Below, one piece after another: positions 22,120 through 33,299 of a stretch of DNA of 64,000 bases; the first letter of the stretch is position 1, and the number at the start of each line of letters is the position of its first letter. This stretch comes from Euryodendron excelsum. Lineage: Eukaryota; Streptophyta; Magnoliopsida; Ericales; Pentaphylacaceae. The position numbers and the translations under genes are program-made. Where the stretch lies: positions 25,470,001 to 25,534,000 of the forward strand of contig CM065389.1 in NCBI GenBank assembly GCA_033060915.1, written 5' to 3'. Under the pieces are notes generated by a model, which was not told the origin of the DNA, searched no databases, and was given only the letters and a program-made list of their open reading frames with translations.

Positions 22120-25100
22120 TGTTAGCTCAAAGAATGTTCAAGGAGGGAGGGTGAATTGGGTTCTTTTAAAATTATTGTGGCACTTCAGTATAAACAAAAA
22201 TAAATTTCTACTTAGATGGTGACACCAAATAAGTAATGCTGATGCAACTTAAGATTGTAGCATGCACAAACATTCAACAGTTAGCATACACACATTCATC
22301 ACTAAGCAGAGAACAAGAGATTATAGAGGTTCGGCTTAATCCTTGCCTACGTGCTCTCTTCTTTGATCCCCTTGAAGGTATTCCACTATGTAATATTCTC
22401 CTTACACAGTTACTAATTTCTTCAAGTGTCCAGCTCACTATTACATTCAAGAATTTACACCAAATCCTTACCACTGAGAAGTGACTTCACTCTTCTCGCT
22501 CACCGTGATAGAAGTGGTTGTAATTTAAGTGGGGGTATCCCCACTATCATGTTCTCCCATGGGACTTGTATCAATCTAGCGATAAAAACGAGCAAGGTTT
22601 AGAAAACTATGCAAATTAAAGTTGCTAGCCAAGGACGGAATTGATGGCTATGGTAACTAAAATTGACTGAAAATCTTTTGGTGTTTATGGATTTGTTTTG
22701 CTAACAACTAGGCAATTAATTGAAAATGAAATTAAAGACACTAACTGACTCTGGCTAGAGCAATTTGACAAACATGAGAATTCTACTACAATAACAACAA
22801 TTATAACTAAATTAATTTTGATCTAACGAAAGCTCAAATGAAAACATGTAGGCATTTAAATTGATTAAAAAGGTGGTTTGGGTGGAAATGCTTCAATCTA
22901 CCAATTATAGCACAAAATTTGAAAGGGAGAGTTTGGGTTAACTCAAATCAAGAATTGTCCAACGGACTCTTGATTTGGAGAATTTAGCTTTGAAAATTTA
23001 GGGATCTCTAATTAATTTGGAATTGAATTTTATCATCTTTAATGGGTTCTTTAGAAATAAATCACATATTACTAACTATGATTATAGATCTAAGATTTGT
23101 ACAACAATCAATTCCAAAATAATTAGAGAATAGATACAAAATAGATATTCAATGAGATTTAGAACTCTCCTTTTATTTCCTATACTTTCCTTGGAAGATC
23201 TTCACATTTGTCCCCAAACAATGAAGTTAACTTGTTGATTCCATGGTTGAAAGCTTGCCAAAGTGTAAATACAACATTTAAACTATAAATCAAAAAGATA
23301 TATATTGAAGTTGAGAGAATGTGAAGGATTACAACAAAACAATACTATAAATCTAACTAAAACCTTCCCAAAATCCTAAATACAGCAATATAAAGTAAAT
23401 CTATCCCAAAATACAACTTTTTTCCTTTTTCTCTCCCTATACTCGGTTGCCCAAACCCTAAAATAAACATAGCATATTTTTCCTTCGAATGTTGGGTTGT
23501 AAGGCAAATTTGCGCTCCCCGTCCGAAGTGCATTCGACAGCCGTCTGATAAGCATCTGAACAAACCATCCGGATAGTGAAGTAACCATTCGGACGGTTAT
23601 TTCACCATTTGGACGGTCTTCAGACGCAAAATCACGACTCTGTTTTTCCTTTGAACGGAAAAACACGACTTTGTAATGGCTTCGAACAGAAAAACTCGAC
23701 TCTGGAACTCTAATTTTCATCGTAGCGTTTGGACACTCTTTCGTCCGTCTGAATGCCTTCACCATCCAAACTCACCGTCTGAACGGCTAAGACCGTCCGA
23801 ACGTACCGTCCGGACGGGCTGCTTCACTTTAAGCCCTTTTTTGCCATTTTATCACCAAAAACCTACAATATATAGAAAAAAAATCACTTTATATCAATTT
23901 ATTGCTAAAAACCTATTCTAATACCCATACTGGGGTTAACAAACAACTAATTAGAGGACTAAGATTACACTTTTTAGAGTGGAATCAAGAAGCTTGAATC
24001 CAAGCTCTCAATTTTACAAGTGTGTTACCTAAGCTACACTCAAACTCTTAAGGTTTACAACAATCTTTTCGAAAGTAATGAGTTTGCAATATAATGAGTA
24101 TCACTCTTAGAAGTGAAGATAATGAAAGTTATAGCTCAATGGTTCCTCTCGGTTAATGGCAGTTGCAGAGTAGTGAGGAATATTTAGGGCTTTTGAAGTT
24201 TTGCACTTTAAGATCCTTGTCTCTAGCCCATAAATGAGTTTGAACTCATATATTTATAGTCTCTTACAAGAGATAGCCATTAGCGCCATTAGAGATGCAT
24301 TAAATGCGCGGGCAGCTAAGACAGATTAAAAAATCTGACCGTTGGAGCGAATTCCCGTTGCCTACCAAGATTGTCAGCAATCTTCTATTGGTGTTGTTAA
24401 TCTAGCTTCATCCTTTCTTTCACTGTGACTATTTACCGAGATTGTCAACAATCGTTTCATTAGTATCACCAATCTTGGCTTGCTATTTTTTTTGACGTTG
24501 CTCTTCAACAAGATTGTCAGTAATCTTTATCTCGTGCTGCCACTCTATCTTTCTACTTCTTTTACCGTTTGTTCTTCCACAAGATTGTCAGTAATCTTTA
24601 TCTTGTGTTGCCAATCTGTCTCCCTGGTTCTTTTGTCATTTTGCTCTGTGTCAAGATTGTCAGCAATCTTGGTTAGTGTCAGCAATCTAGTTCTCTGCTA
24701 CAGTTGCTGTTGCTATCCACAGATAGTCTTTTATTCCTTTTGTTAATCAGTCTTCGATGGTGTGAATATTTCTGAGCTCTACTGATCTTCTTAATAGATT
24801 TCTGAATTTCTTAAGCATTTTTATCCTTTGGTAGCCCTTTGTTCATCAAACTGTTTAGAAGTCAACAAACTGCTTATGCTAGTGAAAACTTTTACTCTGT
24901 CAAACTATCGGGTGCCACCAATCTTCTACAGTGTCGGCAATCTTTGATATACTCATCTTCTTGATAATGCTTTAAGGACAACTTTCTCAAGCTTCATGAT
25001 GCTTTTAATGAATTGATATGAATATGGGGATGAAGGGTCTTCACTGGCCATGGATGTTATTAATCACAAGTATATCCAAGCCAAAATCCTTCTTCTGTAG

Positions 25101-25374
25101 GTGTCATCACTTTGATTGAGGTGCTGCAGATATTATTTTTGTCACAGACTTCACACGTGCCATTAATAGTGTCGGCACTCGTATAAGGTGTTGACAAGAT
25201 CTTCTATGGTACTCCACAGTTCATGATTGCCCATAAATCTGAACAAGTTTTATCATACTAAGTTGCACACTCAAGTTAAACACATTAGTTTATAATGACT
25301 AGATTTTATAATGACTAGATTTTGTTATCATCAAAATTATCTATCAGCGATGGAGATCAACCCTTGGGTCAATA
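22120..25374 (-). repeat. Element B 5' LTR, interrupted
   Basis: Begins TGTTAGCTCAAAG and ends TTGGGTCAATA, aligned with TTGGGTGAACA of the left copy. It matches 5771-7428 in order except for an insertion at about 22475-23985 and a short duplication (TAATGACTAGATTTT) near 25295-25325. Divergence from the other LTR is visible throughout, so the insertion is not recent. Confidence 0.88.
22475..23985. mobile_element. Unidentified 1.5-kb insertion within the element B 5' LTR
   Basis: The two LTRs agree up to CCTTACCAC (22474) and again from CAAGAAGCTT (23986); the other LTR reads straight across. The insert starts TGAGAAGTGACTTCA. Its complement contains TGTTAACCCCAGTATGG near the far end (23925-23941), so it may be a solo LTR in minus orientation plus about 44 extra bases. 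It contains many GTCCGAA/GGACGG phrases at 23520-23820. No clear TSD or protein was found. A deletion in the other LTR is the alternative. Confidence 0.5.
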
Positions 25375-25523
25375 GATGTGTGTCTAATGACATGAGAGAA
25401 GACATCATGATAATCAACTTCCTTCCTCTATGAGTATCCCTTTTTTACTAACCAAGCCTTGTATCTTACACCTTCTTTTTTCAAGATTGCTTCATTTTTC
25501 TTGTATATCCATTTACAACCGAT
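25375..25523 (-). pseudogene. Copia element A: small RT N-terminal piece between elements B and D
   Basis: On the minus strand this reads a GCKWIYKKNEA block, then RYKAWLVKKGYS, a stop, and VDYHDVFSHVIRHTS. These are the classic first blocks of Copia RT (normally GCKWVFK...KARLVAKGYSQ...DYxEVFSPVVKHTSIR). It supplies the part of element A missing between the integrase/linker piece ending at 57025 and the RT piece beginning at 5770. It is only about 150 bases long and is flanked by the TSDs of B (25375-25379) and D (25519-25523). Confidence 0.85.
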
Positions 25524-26672
25524 TGATTATACTATAAAAGTGTACTCTTACACCTTTAATTTGTATTTGTTAGCATTATATTAGTTAGTTCTTTGATAAG
25601 TTAATTGAATATATGTATTAATGTTTGTTTGTTTACTTGTACAAAGTTCTGGATGAAAATGGAGTAAAAAGAAAACCGAAAGGAGTTAGTGCAAGAAAAG
25701 GAGAAAAGTAGCCTTCAAAAGCCACTACTCGTCCGACTGGCATTCCCAACTCGTCTGGATGGCCCATAAGCCCTGCCTCTTTGGACGACACTCTCAACCT
25801 GTTCGAACAGCCTGACGTGGAACATATTCCCATTAGGGTTAGGATTCATGTCTTTTTGAGGGGCAAGGAGTCCTAATGATGTATAGTTAGTTAGAGCTAC
25901 GATTTTTAGGTTTTTTTAGAGCTTTTTCATAGAAGAACATTAGATTGTAATTGATTATAGATTTAATACTTCAAGATTTGTGTTATTTCAATTACTACTA
26001 TTCTTTCAATACAATTTTTATGTGTTCTACGATGTTCATGAGTAGCAAAATTTCTCCTTAGCATAAGTTATGAAGATTTATTGGTTATTGGTGAATCCTT
26101 CAAAGTAATATTGTACTTACATGTTTTAACCTTTTGAAACCCAAGATTCATTCCCTTCTTCTCAATTTCTTTTGAAATTAAGAGTTTATGATTATATTCT
26201 TGAATATTCATACACAAGCTTGACTTGGGATGAATATTGCTTGAACCCTTGATATAGACCCTAGAACCTGTTTTTCATACTCTAAGGGAATTGAATGGAA
26301 TCTTAAATTATTTTTATAGTCAAAATCCTCTGATTCAATAGCAATGTCGTTGATGTTGAATCGAGATAATAATTTCCTTGGAAAAGACACTTGAACACTA
26401 ATCAATTGGATCAACTGCTGCCAAGATCCCTTTTATCATTAAAACTCATTAGTTTATTCTACTTTCATTATTTTAAATTAATTCACCAATTCAACAAACA
26501 AAGATTTGTTCTTTTCTTTTGGTTACAATTGGAGTGATCCTAGAGAGTTTCATCATCTTTTACTATTGTGCCAAACTGTCTCCTTGTGGATCGACCTCGG
26601 ACTTCACTGAGTTAACTACTATATCGCGACTGTCCAATTGCAGAGTCTTTCGTCACATTTTTGGAGGGATCA
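25524..26672 (+). mobile_element. Solo LTR D (Gypsy Tat/Athila-like)
   Basis: It starts TGATTATACT and ends GGAGGGATCA, with perfect TGAT...ATCA ends, and is flanked by CCGAT (25519-25523) and CTGAT (57020-57024; displaced by the later insertion of element C). The 3' part contains CTCCTTGTGGATCGACCTCGG and a GAGTTAACTACTATATCGCGAC phrase characteristic of plant Tat/Athila-type LTR ends (from memory). No internal region or second LTR is present, so it is a solo LTR left by recombination. Orientation is taken from the LTR-end phrase. Confidence 0.78.
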
Positions 26673-26673
26673 C
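26669..26673. repeat. Target-site duplication of element C, left copy (ATCAC)
   Basis: Identical to 57016-57020 after the other LTR. It straddles the last four bases of solo LTR D and the next base of element A. Confidence 0.9.
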
Positions 26674-29600
26674 TGTCGCGCTCAGATTTTTCGCACTCGA
26701 GGAATACACACACAAGTGGAAAAAATGTTGTACTCTCTTGTTAGAACTCACTCTCCTAGAAGAATGAGTGCGATTAGGTTTGAATTGAAAATTTGATTTG
26801 AATAAAAGGCTTTTGGAAAAGATTTGGAGTCGCCACCTGACTTGATTAAGGTGAGTTAGGACACCTAAAAACTAAGCATAATCCGAAAACTACACTTAGG
26901 GTTTTAGAAAAAGATTTTGAAAATATCTCCTCAAGAGAGGGTTTTTAAGAAAAATAGGTTGTTTGGCAACCTTTGAAAAACATTTAGCTCTTTTTGAAAA
27001 ATAACTCCGTTTTGGCCTTTGAAAACAGTGATCCTAGGTTCGGAGGTTGGTTACGTATAGGAAAGACGCACTAAGTTATCACCCTACCCTGCCATTTCGG
27101 TACCTACATGTCAATCTACCCCAGATTCACCTATGAGAGTCTTCAACCAAATATAGTTCAATCCTATCCACCTTGGAAAACAATGCTTGAAAAAAAACTA
27201 ACATGATGTATGATACGCAAGTGCCAAATAAGAGAGAGTTGAAAAATAGATTTGGAAATAAATTTGAAAAGAAATTGATTTGATTTGAAAGAGATTTGAA
27301 ATCGGATAGATTTGAAAAGTTTTGGAAATTGAAAGTAGAGATTTGAAAATAGAAATTTGAAATTGGAAATTTGAAAATAGATTGGAGATTTGGAAAGATT
27401 TTGGAATTTGAAATTTGGAAAATATGGAGGAATTTGAAATTTGAAAGAAGTTGTGACCGCACCCATGAGGGTTGTCTACGTATCCATTTGGAGGAATCAG
27501 GCCAGTCGTAGTTCGAACCAGAGTTCGATTGAAAATAAAATGTTTGATTGGAAGAAAGAGATTGAATTGAAAATTGAATTTGATTTGAAATTAGAAGAGG
27601 AGATTGGAATTTGAAATTTTGGAAAAGATTGGACTTTGATTTGAAAAGATAGATTTGGACTTGTTTTGGAAAGAGAAGGTTTAAGAAACCTAGACTTAGG
27701 AAAGGAAAGAAACTTAGGAAAGATTCGACTTGACTTGGAAGGTTTAGGAGATTAGGAAAGATTGGATTTAGGAAATGTTTGAATTAGGAAAGGTCTGATT
27801 TAGGAAAGTTTCGAATTAGGAAAGTTTCATTTTTGGAAAGTTTCGAAATTAGGAAAGTTTCATTTTTGAAAAGTTTCAAAATTAGGAAAGTTTTTTAAAT
27901 AGGGAAGTTTTGAAAATTGAAAAGTTTGGTTTTAAGAAAGGCTTTGAAATAGGAAAGTACTGAATTTAGAAATGTTTTGAATTAGGAAAGTTTTAAATTT
28001 GAAAAGTTTTGAAATTAGAAAGTTTTGAAAGATTTGAAAACAAGGAAATGTTGAAAATAAGAAAGTTTCAAGTTTAGAAAGTTTTGAGATTTGGAAAACT
28101 TCGAATTTGAAAAAATTTGAAATTTAAAAAGTTTAGGATTTAGAAAGTTTTAGAGTTTTGGAGAATCTTGAGATTAGGAAAGGTTTGAGTTTAGGAAAAG
28201 TTTAAAAACTTAGGTTTGAAAAGTTAAGATTTGGAAAGGGGTAGAATTAGGAAAGGGTTGAATTAGGAAAGATTGAATTTTGTTTCTAAATAGAAGATTA
28301 GATTTTGTTTCCAAAAAACGGAGGATTGGATTTGGTTTCCTAAACGGGAGGATTTGATTTGGTTTCCTAAAGGGAAGATTGGAATTGAGAAGGATTTGGA
28401 AAGGGAGGTTTTAGAAACCCTAGATTTGGAAGGCTATAGTTTTGACGTAAAAAATAGGTTTTGGAAACATGTATAGTTTGAATGAAAAAACAAGAGGTTT
28501 TGGAAACCTAGGTTTGGGGCAAAGTTTGAAAATCATGTTTTTGGAAAGAAAATTAGGGTTTCCTAATGGTGGGTTCTAGGGCTTGACTTGGGCTTTAAGG
28601 AAAAAAGATTTGGAAAGTGTGTTTTTTGGAAGCAAAGATTTTGGAAGGAAATCCTAGAGAGGAGTTTCTAGAGGGAAGATTTTGGAAAGAGAGTTTTTGG
28701 AAAGATTTTTGGGGAGAGTTTTTCTAGGAAAGAGAACTAGTGAATGTTTTTGGAAAGTGGACTTTGAAGAGTGCGTTTTGGAAAGGAGTTGAAAAAGGAG
28801 GTTTTGAAAAATAGATTTTTGGAAAGAGTTTTTGAAAGCAATTTTGGAAAGAAGAATTTTTGGGAAGTATGTTGAAAAAGAGATTTCTAGGAAGGGGTTT
28901 TTGAAAAGAGAGCTTTTTGAAAAGTATAAAAACATCTCACTTTCCTAAAGCGATTCTAACCATAAGAAGGCTAGAACCACTTTAAGAAAGCGGTTTTGAA
29001 AACAAGAAGATTTAAAAATATGGACCATATTGGTCGCTTATAATGTAACAGTTTCCTAAAGCAATCCTAGCCATGAAAAGGCTAGAATCACCCTAGGATT
29101 GTGATTTTGAAAACAAGTTTTTGAAAAAGGAATTTTGATGCAATTTTGAAAACGAGTTTGAAAACGATTTTGAAAACAACTTTAAAAATGATTTTTGGAA
29201 GATGCAAGATCATGATATGCACAATGCAAATTTGGGGTCGTGAACATACAAGGCTAAGGCTTCACCACATAATCAAGGGGCCCGAACCCACGTGGTCTCC
29301 GGTTAGAGGAAAGCCCCCGACACGGTGACCCTCCAATAATCTAATCCTACACATGGACCGGGAATCCCCTTATTTCAAGCATGCAAAGAAAGGGGGGAAA
29401 AGAGATGGGGGATTAAAATAGAGAAAACCTAAGTGGGTTAGGAGAGAGAAGAGAGAGGGGGAAGTGCGAAAATTTAAAAAGAAAGCCGACCGTATGTCTT
29501 GTTTATTTTGTGCGCCTTGCTTGTCTTCGGTCTTTGGTCTTCGTCTTGATCTTCGTCTTCAATTTTCAAGAGTTGTCTTCAAGCTTTAGATTGCAGCTCT

Positions 29601-29905
29601 TTAAGTCTTCGAAGGAGGGTTGAAGGTTAGTGTATGAATGTATGGGGGTGTGTATGAGTGTATATGAGACTAGGGTTTGTGTATGGTGGCTAGGGTTTGG
29701 AAGACCTAAGGAGGCTAGGGTTTAGGGAGTGTTCGAGCTTTGTATATCGAATTATATGATTTTTAGACTGAGTTGACGGATCCTTTTCACGTTGGAGGAG
29801 GCTCTGTATTCATAGAGGTTGGACAACACTGGCGCCTGTTGCAGTGGCGCTAGGCCAAAATTTACACTGGCGCCACTAGGAGTGGCGTAAGGCCAATTTT
29901 TGGCT

Positions 29906-29928
29906 TGGCGCCACTACTAGTGGCGCCA
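29906..29928. repeat. GGCGCC palindrome in the 3' LTR of element C
   Basis: An 11-base arm TGGCGCCACTA is followed by one base and its exact complement, so a hairpin is possible. The same palindrome is at 47519-47541 and 55631-55653. It lies about 100 bases upstream of the LTR TATA-like site in transcription direction. Confidence 0.85.
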
Positions 29929-30889
29929 GCCATTTAGGAAATACTTAAGGTCGGCAAACAACGTATCCTTGACTAGATTTGGGCGCCTATACTAGTGACT
30001 ACCATGCAATTTTTAGTCTAGCTTCATTAGGAGTGACTCCGAAAAGTTTGGGAATGATTTAAAGGAGCCGGGAATGACCCGAAAAGCTGAAAAAGAGCAG
30101 GAACACTTAAAATAGTGTCCTGGAGGTATTTGACTTGAGAAATGAGGATAAGATGGGTCGGAAAGGTTGACCGGGCCTTTAAGGGCAAAACGGTCAATCA
30201 AATCGGGAAACTGCCGGGACAAACTCGGACTGTCCTGGAAGAAGAATTGGGATCTGAAAACATTATTCAGAATGTTCCCAAAGGTTGCAATTTTGATTCC
30301 CAGAGCCGGCATGGTCGAAAAAGGAGACCGGCCCACCAGGGGCAAAATGATAATTTTTGTACCGGGTTTGCTGGAACTGATTCGGAATGTTTCGGAAAGA
30401 TAAAGGAAGATTGAGAATACTATAAAAAGCAGTCTCAGAAGGTTACCGGTTTGATACCCAAAGCTGGTGCGGTCGAAAAAGGAGACCGGCCCACCAGGGG
30501 CAAAACAGTCATTTTGTATCGGGTTGGCCGGAACTGACTCGAAATGATCCGGAAAGGTAAAGGAAGGTTGAGAATATGATAAGAAGTAATCTAGAGGGTT
30601 ACCGGTTTGATACTCAGAGCCGGTGTGGTTCTTGGGGCATTCGAATGCCTAGGGGCAAAATGGTCATCTTGACCAAAAAGTCTCGGAAAAGGTCCAAAGG
30701 GCAGTTTGGTCATTTTTCACCGAAGTGGGCTAACAGACACTGGTGTTAACCTAGGTTTTGAGTGTTTCCATCACTCTGACGGCGGTCATCGTGAAATAGG
30801 GGTTTGTTGGCAATTCCCTATATCGACCTATTTGTGAGTATTTCCGCTACTCTAACGGTTGTGATATTTACGAGTATTTTTGCTACTCG

Positions 30890-31345
30890 GACCATCTCGA
30901 GGAATAAACTGTCTCGAGAGAGGGATTGGAAAGGGGTCTTATTGCCTTCGAAAAGACGTGCCTGGATTGGAACCGTCTCGAGAAATAAACTGTCTCGAAA
31001 GAGGGATTGGAAAGGGGACTTACTGTCTCCGAAAAGACGTGCCTGATTTGGAACCATCTTGAGGAATAAACTGTCCCGAGAGAGGGATTGGAAAGGGGTC
31101 TTACCATCTTTGAAAAGACGTGCCTGAATTGGAATTGTCTTGAGGAATAAACTGTCTCGAGAGAGGATTGGAAAGGGGTCTTACCGTCTTTGAAAAGACG
31201 TGCCTGAATTGGAACCGTCTCGAGGAATAAATTGTCTCGAGAGAGGGGTTGGAAATGGGACTTACCGTCTTCGAAAAGACATGCTTGATTGGAATAGATT
31301 TACCGTCTCGAGGAATAAACTGTCTCAAGAGTGGGATTAGAGTCG
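30890..31345 (-). repeat. 81-bp minisatellite in the 3' LTR of element C (about 6 units)
   Basis: Units carry GAGGAATAAACTGTCTCGAG, then GATTGGAAAGGGG, TCTTCGAAAAGACGTGCCTG. GAGGAATAAA or GAGAAATAAA recurs at about 30899, 30981, 31061, 31142, 31220 and 31311. The unit is a multiple of three and has no stop in some frames, which creates long artificial repeat ORFs. Confidence 0.9.
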
Positions 31346-31538
31346 GAAAGGAAAGGACGATGCCCCAAAGGGCATTTTGGTCATTTTGCCTCTATTTGGG
31401 CTTGACGGGCCCGCGAAGTGATGGACACACGGGATTTGGACTTAGAGAGTTGGTTTCGGTTGGAATACGCTCACAGTGACTTGAAAACAAGTCTGGACGG
31501 AGTGTAGACTGCCGAGCGGTCAAAATGGGATGCTTACA

Positions 31539-31566
31539 ACTGCCCCTCTTTTTCTGTCTTTGCTTG
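31539..31566 (-). promoter_or_regulatory. Element C polypurine tract
   Basis: On the minus strand AGACAGAAAAAGAGGGGCAG ends next to the LTR start TGTAAGCAT. Purine content and position are as expected for a plus-strand primer, and show that element C runs on the minus strand. Confidence 0.82.
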
Positions 31567-32888
31567 TCAAAGACAGAAAACGATAAGGGTAAGAGTCCCA
31601 TGTTGATAGCGAGGCAGTCGGAGGGACGGACATTGGAAATCTTTCGACAACGGGGGTTCAAAACAGATAACGGGCCAAAAAGGACTTCGAAAATGAGTTT
31701 TGGTTGGAAAAATGGCAAAACTGCCTAAATTTTGCAACTGGTGCCACTAGTAGTGGCGCCTTTGGCAGAAAATGCCTGGTGCCTCTGCTAGTGGCTCTAG
31801 GTTTGAAGTTAGAACCAGAAAATTCTGATTCGAATGCTTAGGGGATTTTAGAGAGTTTTCGCAAATTAAAGAGACTTCACGTGAAAATTGACTTGAACCT
31901 TGAAGGGGCACTTCTTGGAGACCACGGGTGATTGCCGAAAGGAGACCACGTTGCCGGAAATGTTTCCAGAAGAGAAGATTTCGCCGAAGAACTTCCAAAA
32001 AGTGAGTTTTCCAATTTTGTTGATTTTGATGTGTAGAACTTCGTTTGAATCGTGTGAATAGTGGAACTTGATGTTTTGATGTGTTTTGAACATGATGGTA
32101 ATGTTATTTTTGCATTTTGGTGCTTCTTTGATTGAATTTGAGTGATTATATATGAATATGTGAAGAGGGTTTTCTGTAGGAATAGTGAATTTGTTCCTAC
32201 AAACTTGGGCATTGGGTTTTCTGGCTGAATTTTTGTGCAATGTGCCTTAGAAAAATGTGTTTAACAATCGTATGAAGTTTCATGATTTTTTGAAAACTCG
32301 GTGAATTTTTTATTTTTTGAAAAATAAGAAAATACTTAGAAAATTTAGAAAAGTGAGAAAACTGAAGAAATTGATAAAAATTTTAAACTTTGAAATTTGG
32401 AAAAATATTGAAATATTTTAGAAAACATTTGAGGTGATTTTGAAAAATTTCGAGCGACTTTCGAAAACCATTGATTTATTTGAAAAATAAAACATGTGTC
32501 TTGAAAATTTCAAAAAATTGAAAACTGTGCATGAGAGCCGTTGTTATGTGATTGTTATGTTGGAAAGTGCACGTTTTGTGTTTTGTGTGCATGTCATGGG
32601 TGTTGTAGGGACCATTTTTAAACGGGACTCTGCTAAAATTTTTAGAAATTAGGAAAAGAGTTAGAAAAAGTTTTTAGAAATAAAATCTTTTTAAAGGAAA
32701 AAGGTAGAGAACCCTTGAGATGTAATTTAAAAATTAGAAAACCAAGATGTGTAGAAATTTTGTTTTTGATTTGTTATTCGAAATCCTTTATTCGTTTTGT
32801 TTGTGTTAGTTGTTTATTTTATTCTACTATTATTTGAATTGCATGGATGATATATTAACATCACTTTACCTTGGCTTACCTTTTCAGG
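31567..32888. other. Element C internal region between PPT and the PMD gene
   Basis: No protein was recognised. At 31738-31802 it carries GCCACTAGTAGTGGCGCC and a weaker copy, i.e. the LTR palindrome motif outside the LTR. From 32270 to 32760 it is AT-rich with GAAAA/TTGAAA runs like those of the LTR. It may contain the promoter and leader of the PMD gene that starts at 32889. Confidence 0.5.
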
Positions 32889-33112
32889 ATGGCAAACTCG
32901 GGTGATGACGGTTCTGAGAGGAGACGCCGCTCGGGGAGAGCGGCCTGGACAGATTCTATTGGCGGCTCTAGTCGATCTAAATGTAGTCGACGATCTACCG
33001 GACGATCTTCATCCAGTCAGAGTGGGTAGGGGAGTAGGCTATCTGTCGACCCTTTTCCTCCGATTGAGCAGGCTTTTGCTGAGGAGATTGATGCTGAGGA
33101 GGAGGTACTGGG
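32889..33112 (+). pseudogene. Plant mobile domain gene of element C, 5' part
   Basis: An ATG at 32889 opens a frame rich in Arg, Ser and Gly (ANSGDDGSERRRRSGRAAW), with one in-frame TAG near 33028. It then continues with SVDPFPPIEQAFAEEIDAEE and is cut at 33112 by an inverted solo LTR of the C family. It resumes at 38469. The start choice rests on the first ATG of the open frame after a CAG acceptor-like sequence; a splice site just upstream is possible. The basic N-terminus might bind nucleic acid or direct nuclear import (inference). Confidence 0.6.
33108..33112. repeat. Target-site duplication of the inverted solo LTR, left copy (CTGGG)
   Basis: Pairs with CCGGG at 38464-38468; the one difference is a C-to-T in a CpG, as expected from methylation decay. 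Confidence 0.75.
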
Positions 33113-33299
33113 TGTAAGCACCCCATTTTTGACCGCTCGGCAGTCTACACTCCGTCTAGACTTGTTTTCAAGTCATTGTGGGCATATTCCTGTCGAAACC
33201 AATTCTCTAGGTCCCAATTTCATCTTTCCATCGCTTCGCGGGCCTGTCAAGCCCAAATAGAGGCAAAATGACCAAAATGCCCTTAGGGGCATTGTCCTT

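Larger units (their letters stand above)
5771..25374 (-). mobile_element. Copia element B (SIRE/Maximus-like) with an extra 3' reading frame
   Basis: The element has LTRs at both ends (5771-7428 and 22120-25374), a tRNA-Met-type primer site, a polypurine tract and a 5-bp TSD. On the minus strand the order is gag (21915-20499), protease, integrase, RT, RNase H (20452-9992) and then an additional reading frame (9714-7930) before the 3' LTR. A third frame after pol together with long LTRs is typical of the SIRE/Maximus lineage. All frames contain stops or frameshifts. A CACTA transposon (12352-19737) sits in integrase and a 1.5-kb insertion (22475-23985) sits in the 5' LTR. B is inserted in the RT of element A. 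Confidence 0.88.
26674..31538 (-). repeat. Element C 3' LTR (4.87 kb)
   Basis: On the minus strand it starts TGTAAGCATCCC and ends GCGCGACA. Parts, in plus coordinates: a conserved GAGTCGCCACCTGACTTGAT region near 26830; a purine-rich low-complexity tract (27220-28960); a CT-rich leader on the minus strand (29390-29640); a degenerate TATA (29807-29814); GGCGCC palindromes (29830-29930); three tandem units of about 157 bp (30290-30640, marked by GAGCCGG...GGTCGAAAAAGGAG); and an 81-bp minisatellite (30890-31345). It pairs best with 52454-57015, sharing diagnostic variants. Confidence 0.9.

Noticed and set aside
27127..27466. Phe/Ser/Lys-rich open frames on the minus strand, also at 28654-28935, 44483-44792 and 54394-54768
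   Set aside because: They are readings of the low-complexity purine-rich LTR tract and shift frame between copies.
30280..30640. The about 157-bp tandem units in the LTRs as a CRISPR-like or satellite array
   Set aside because: There are only three diverged units without unique spacers, and the host is a plant; they are internal LTR repeats.
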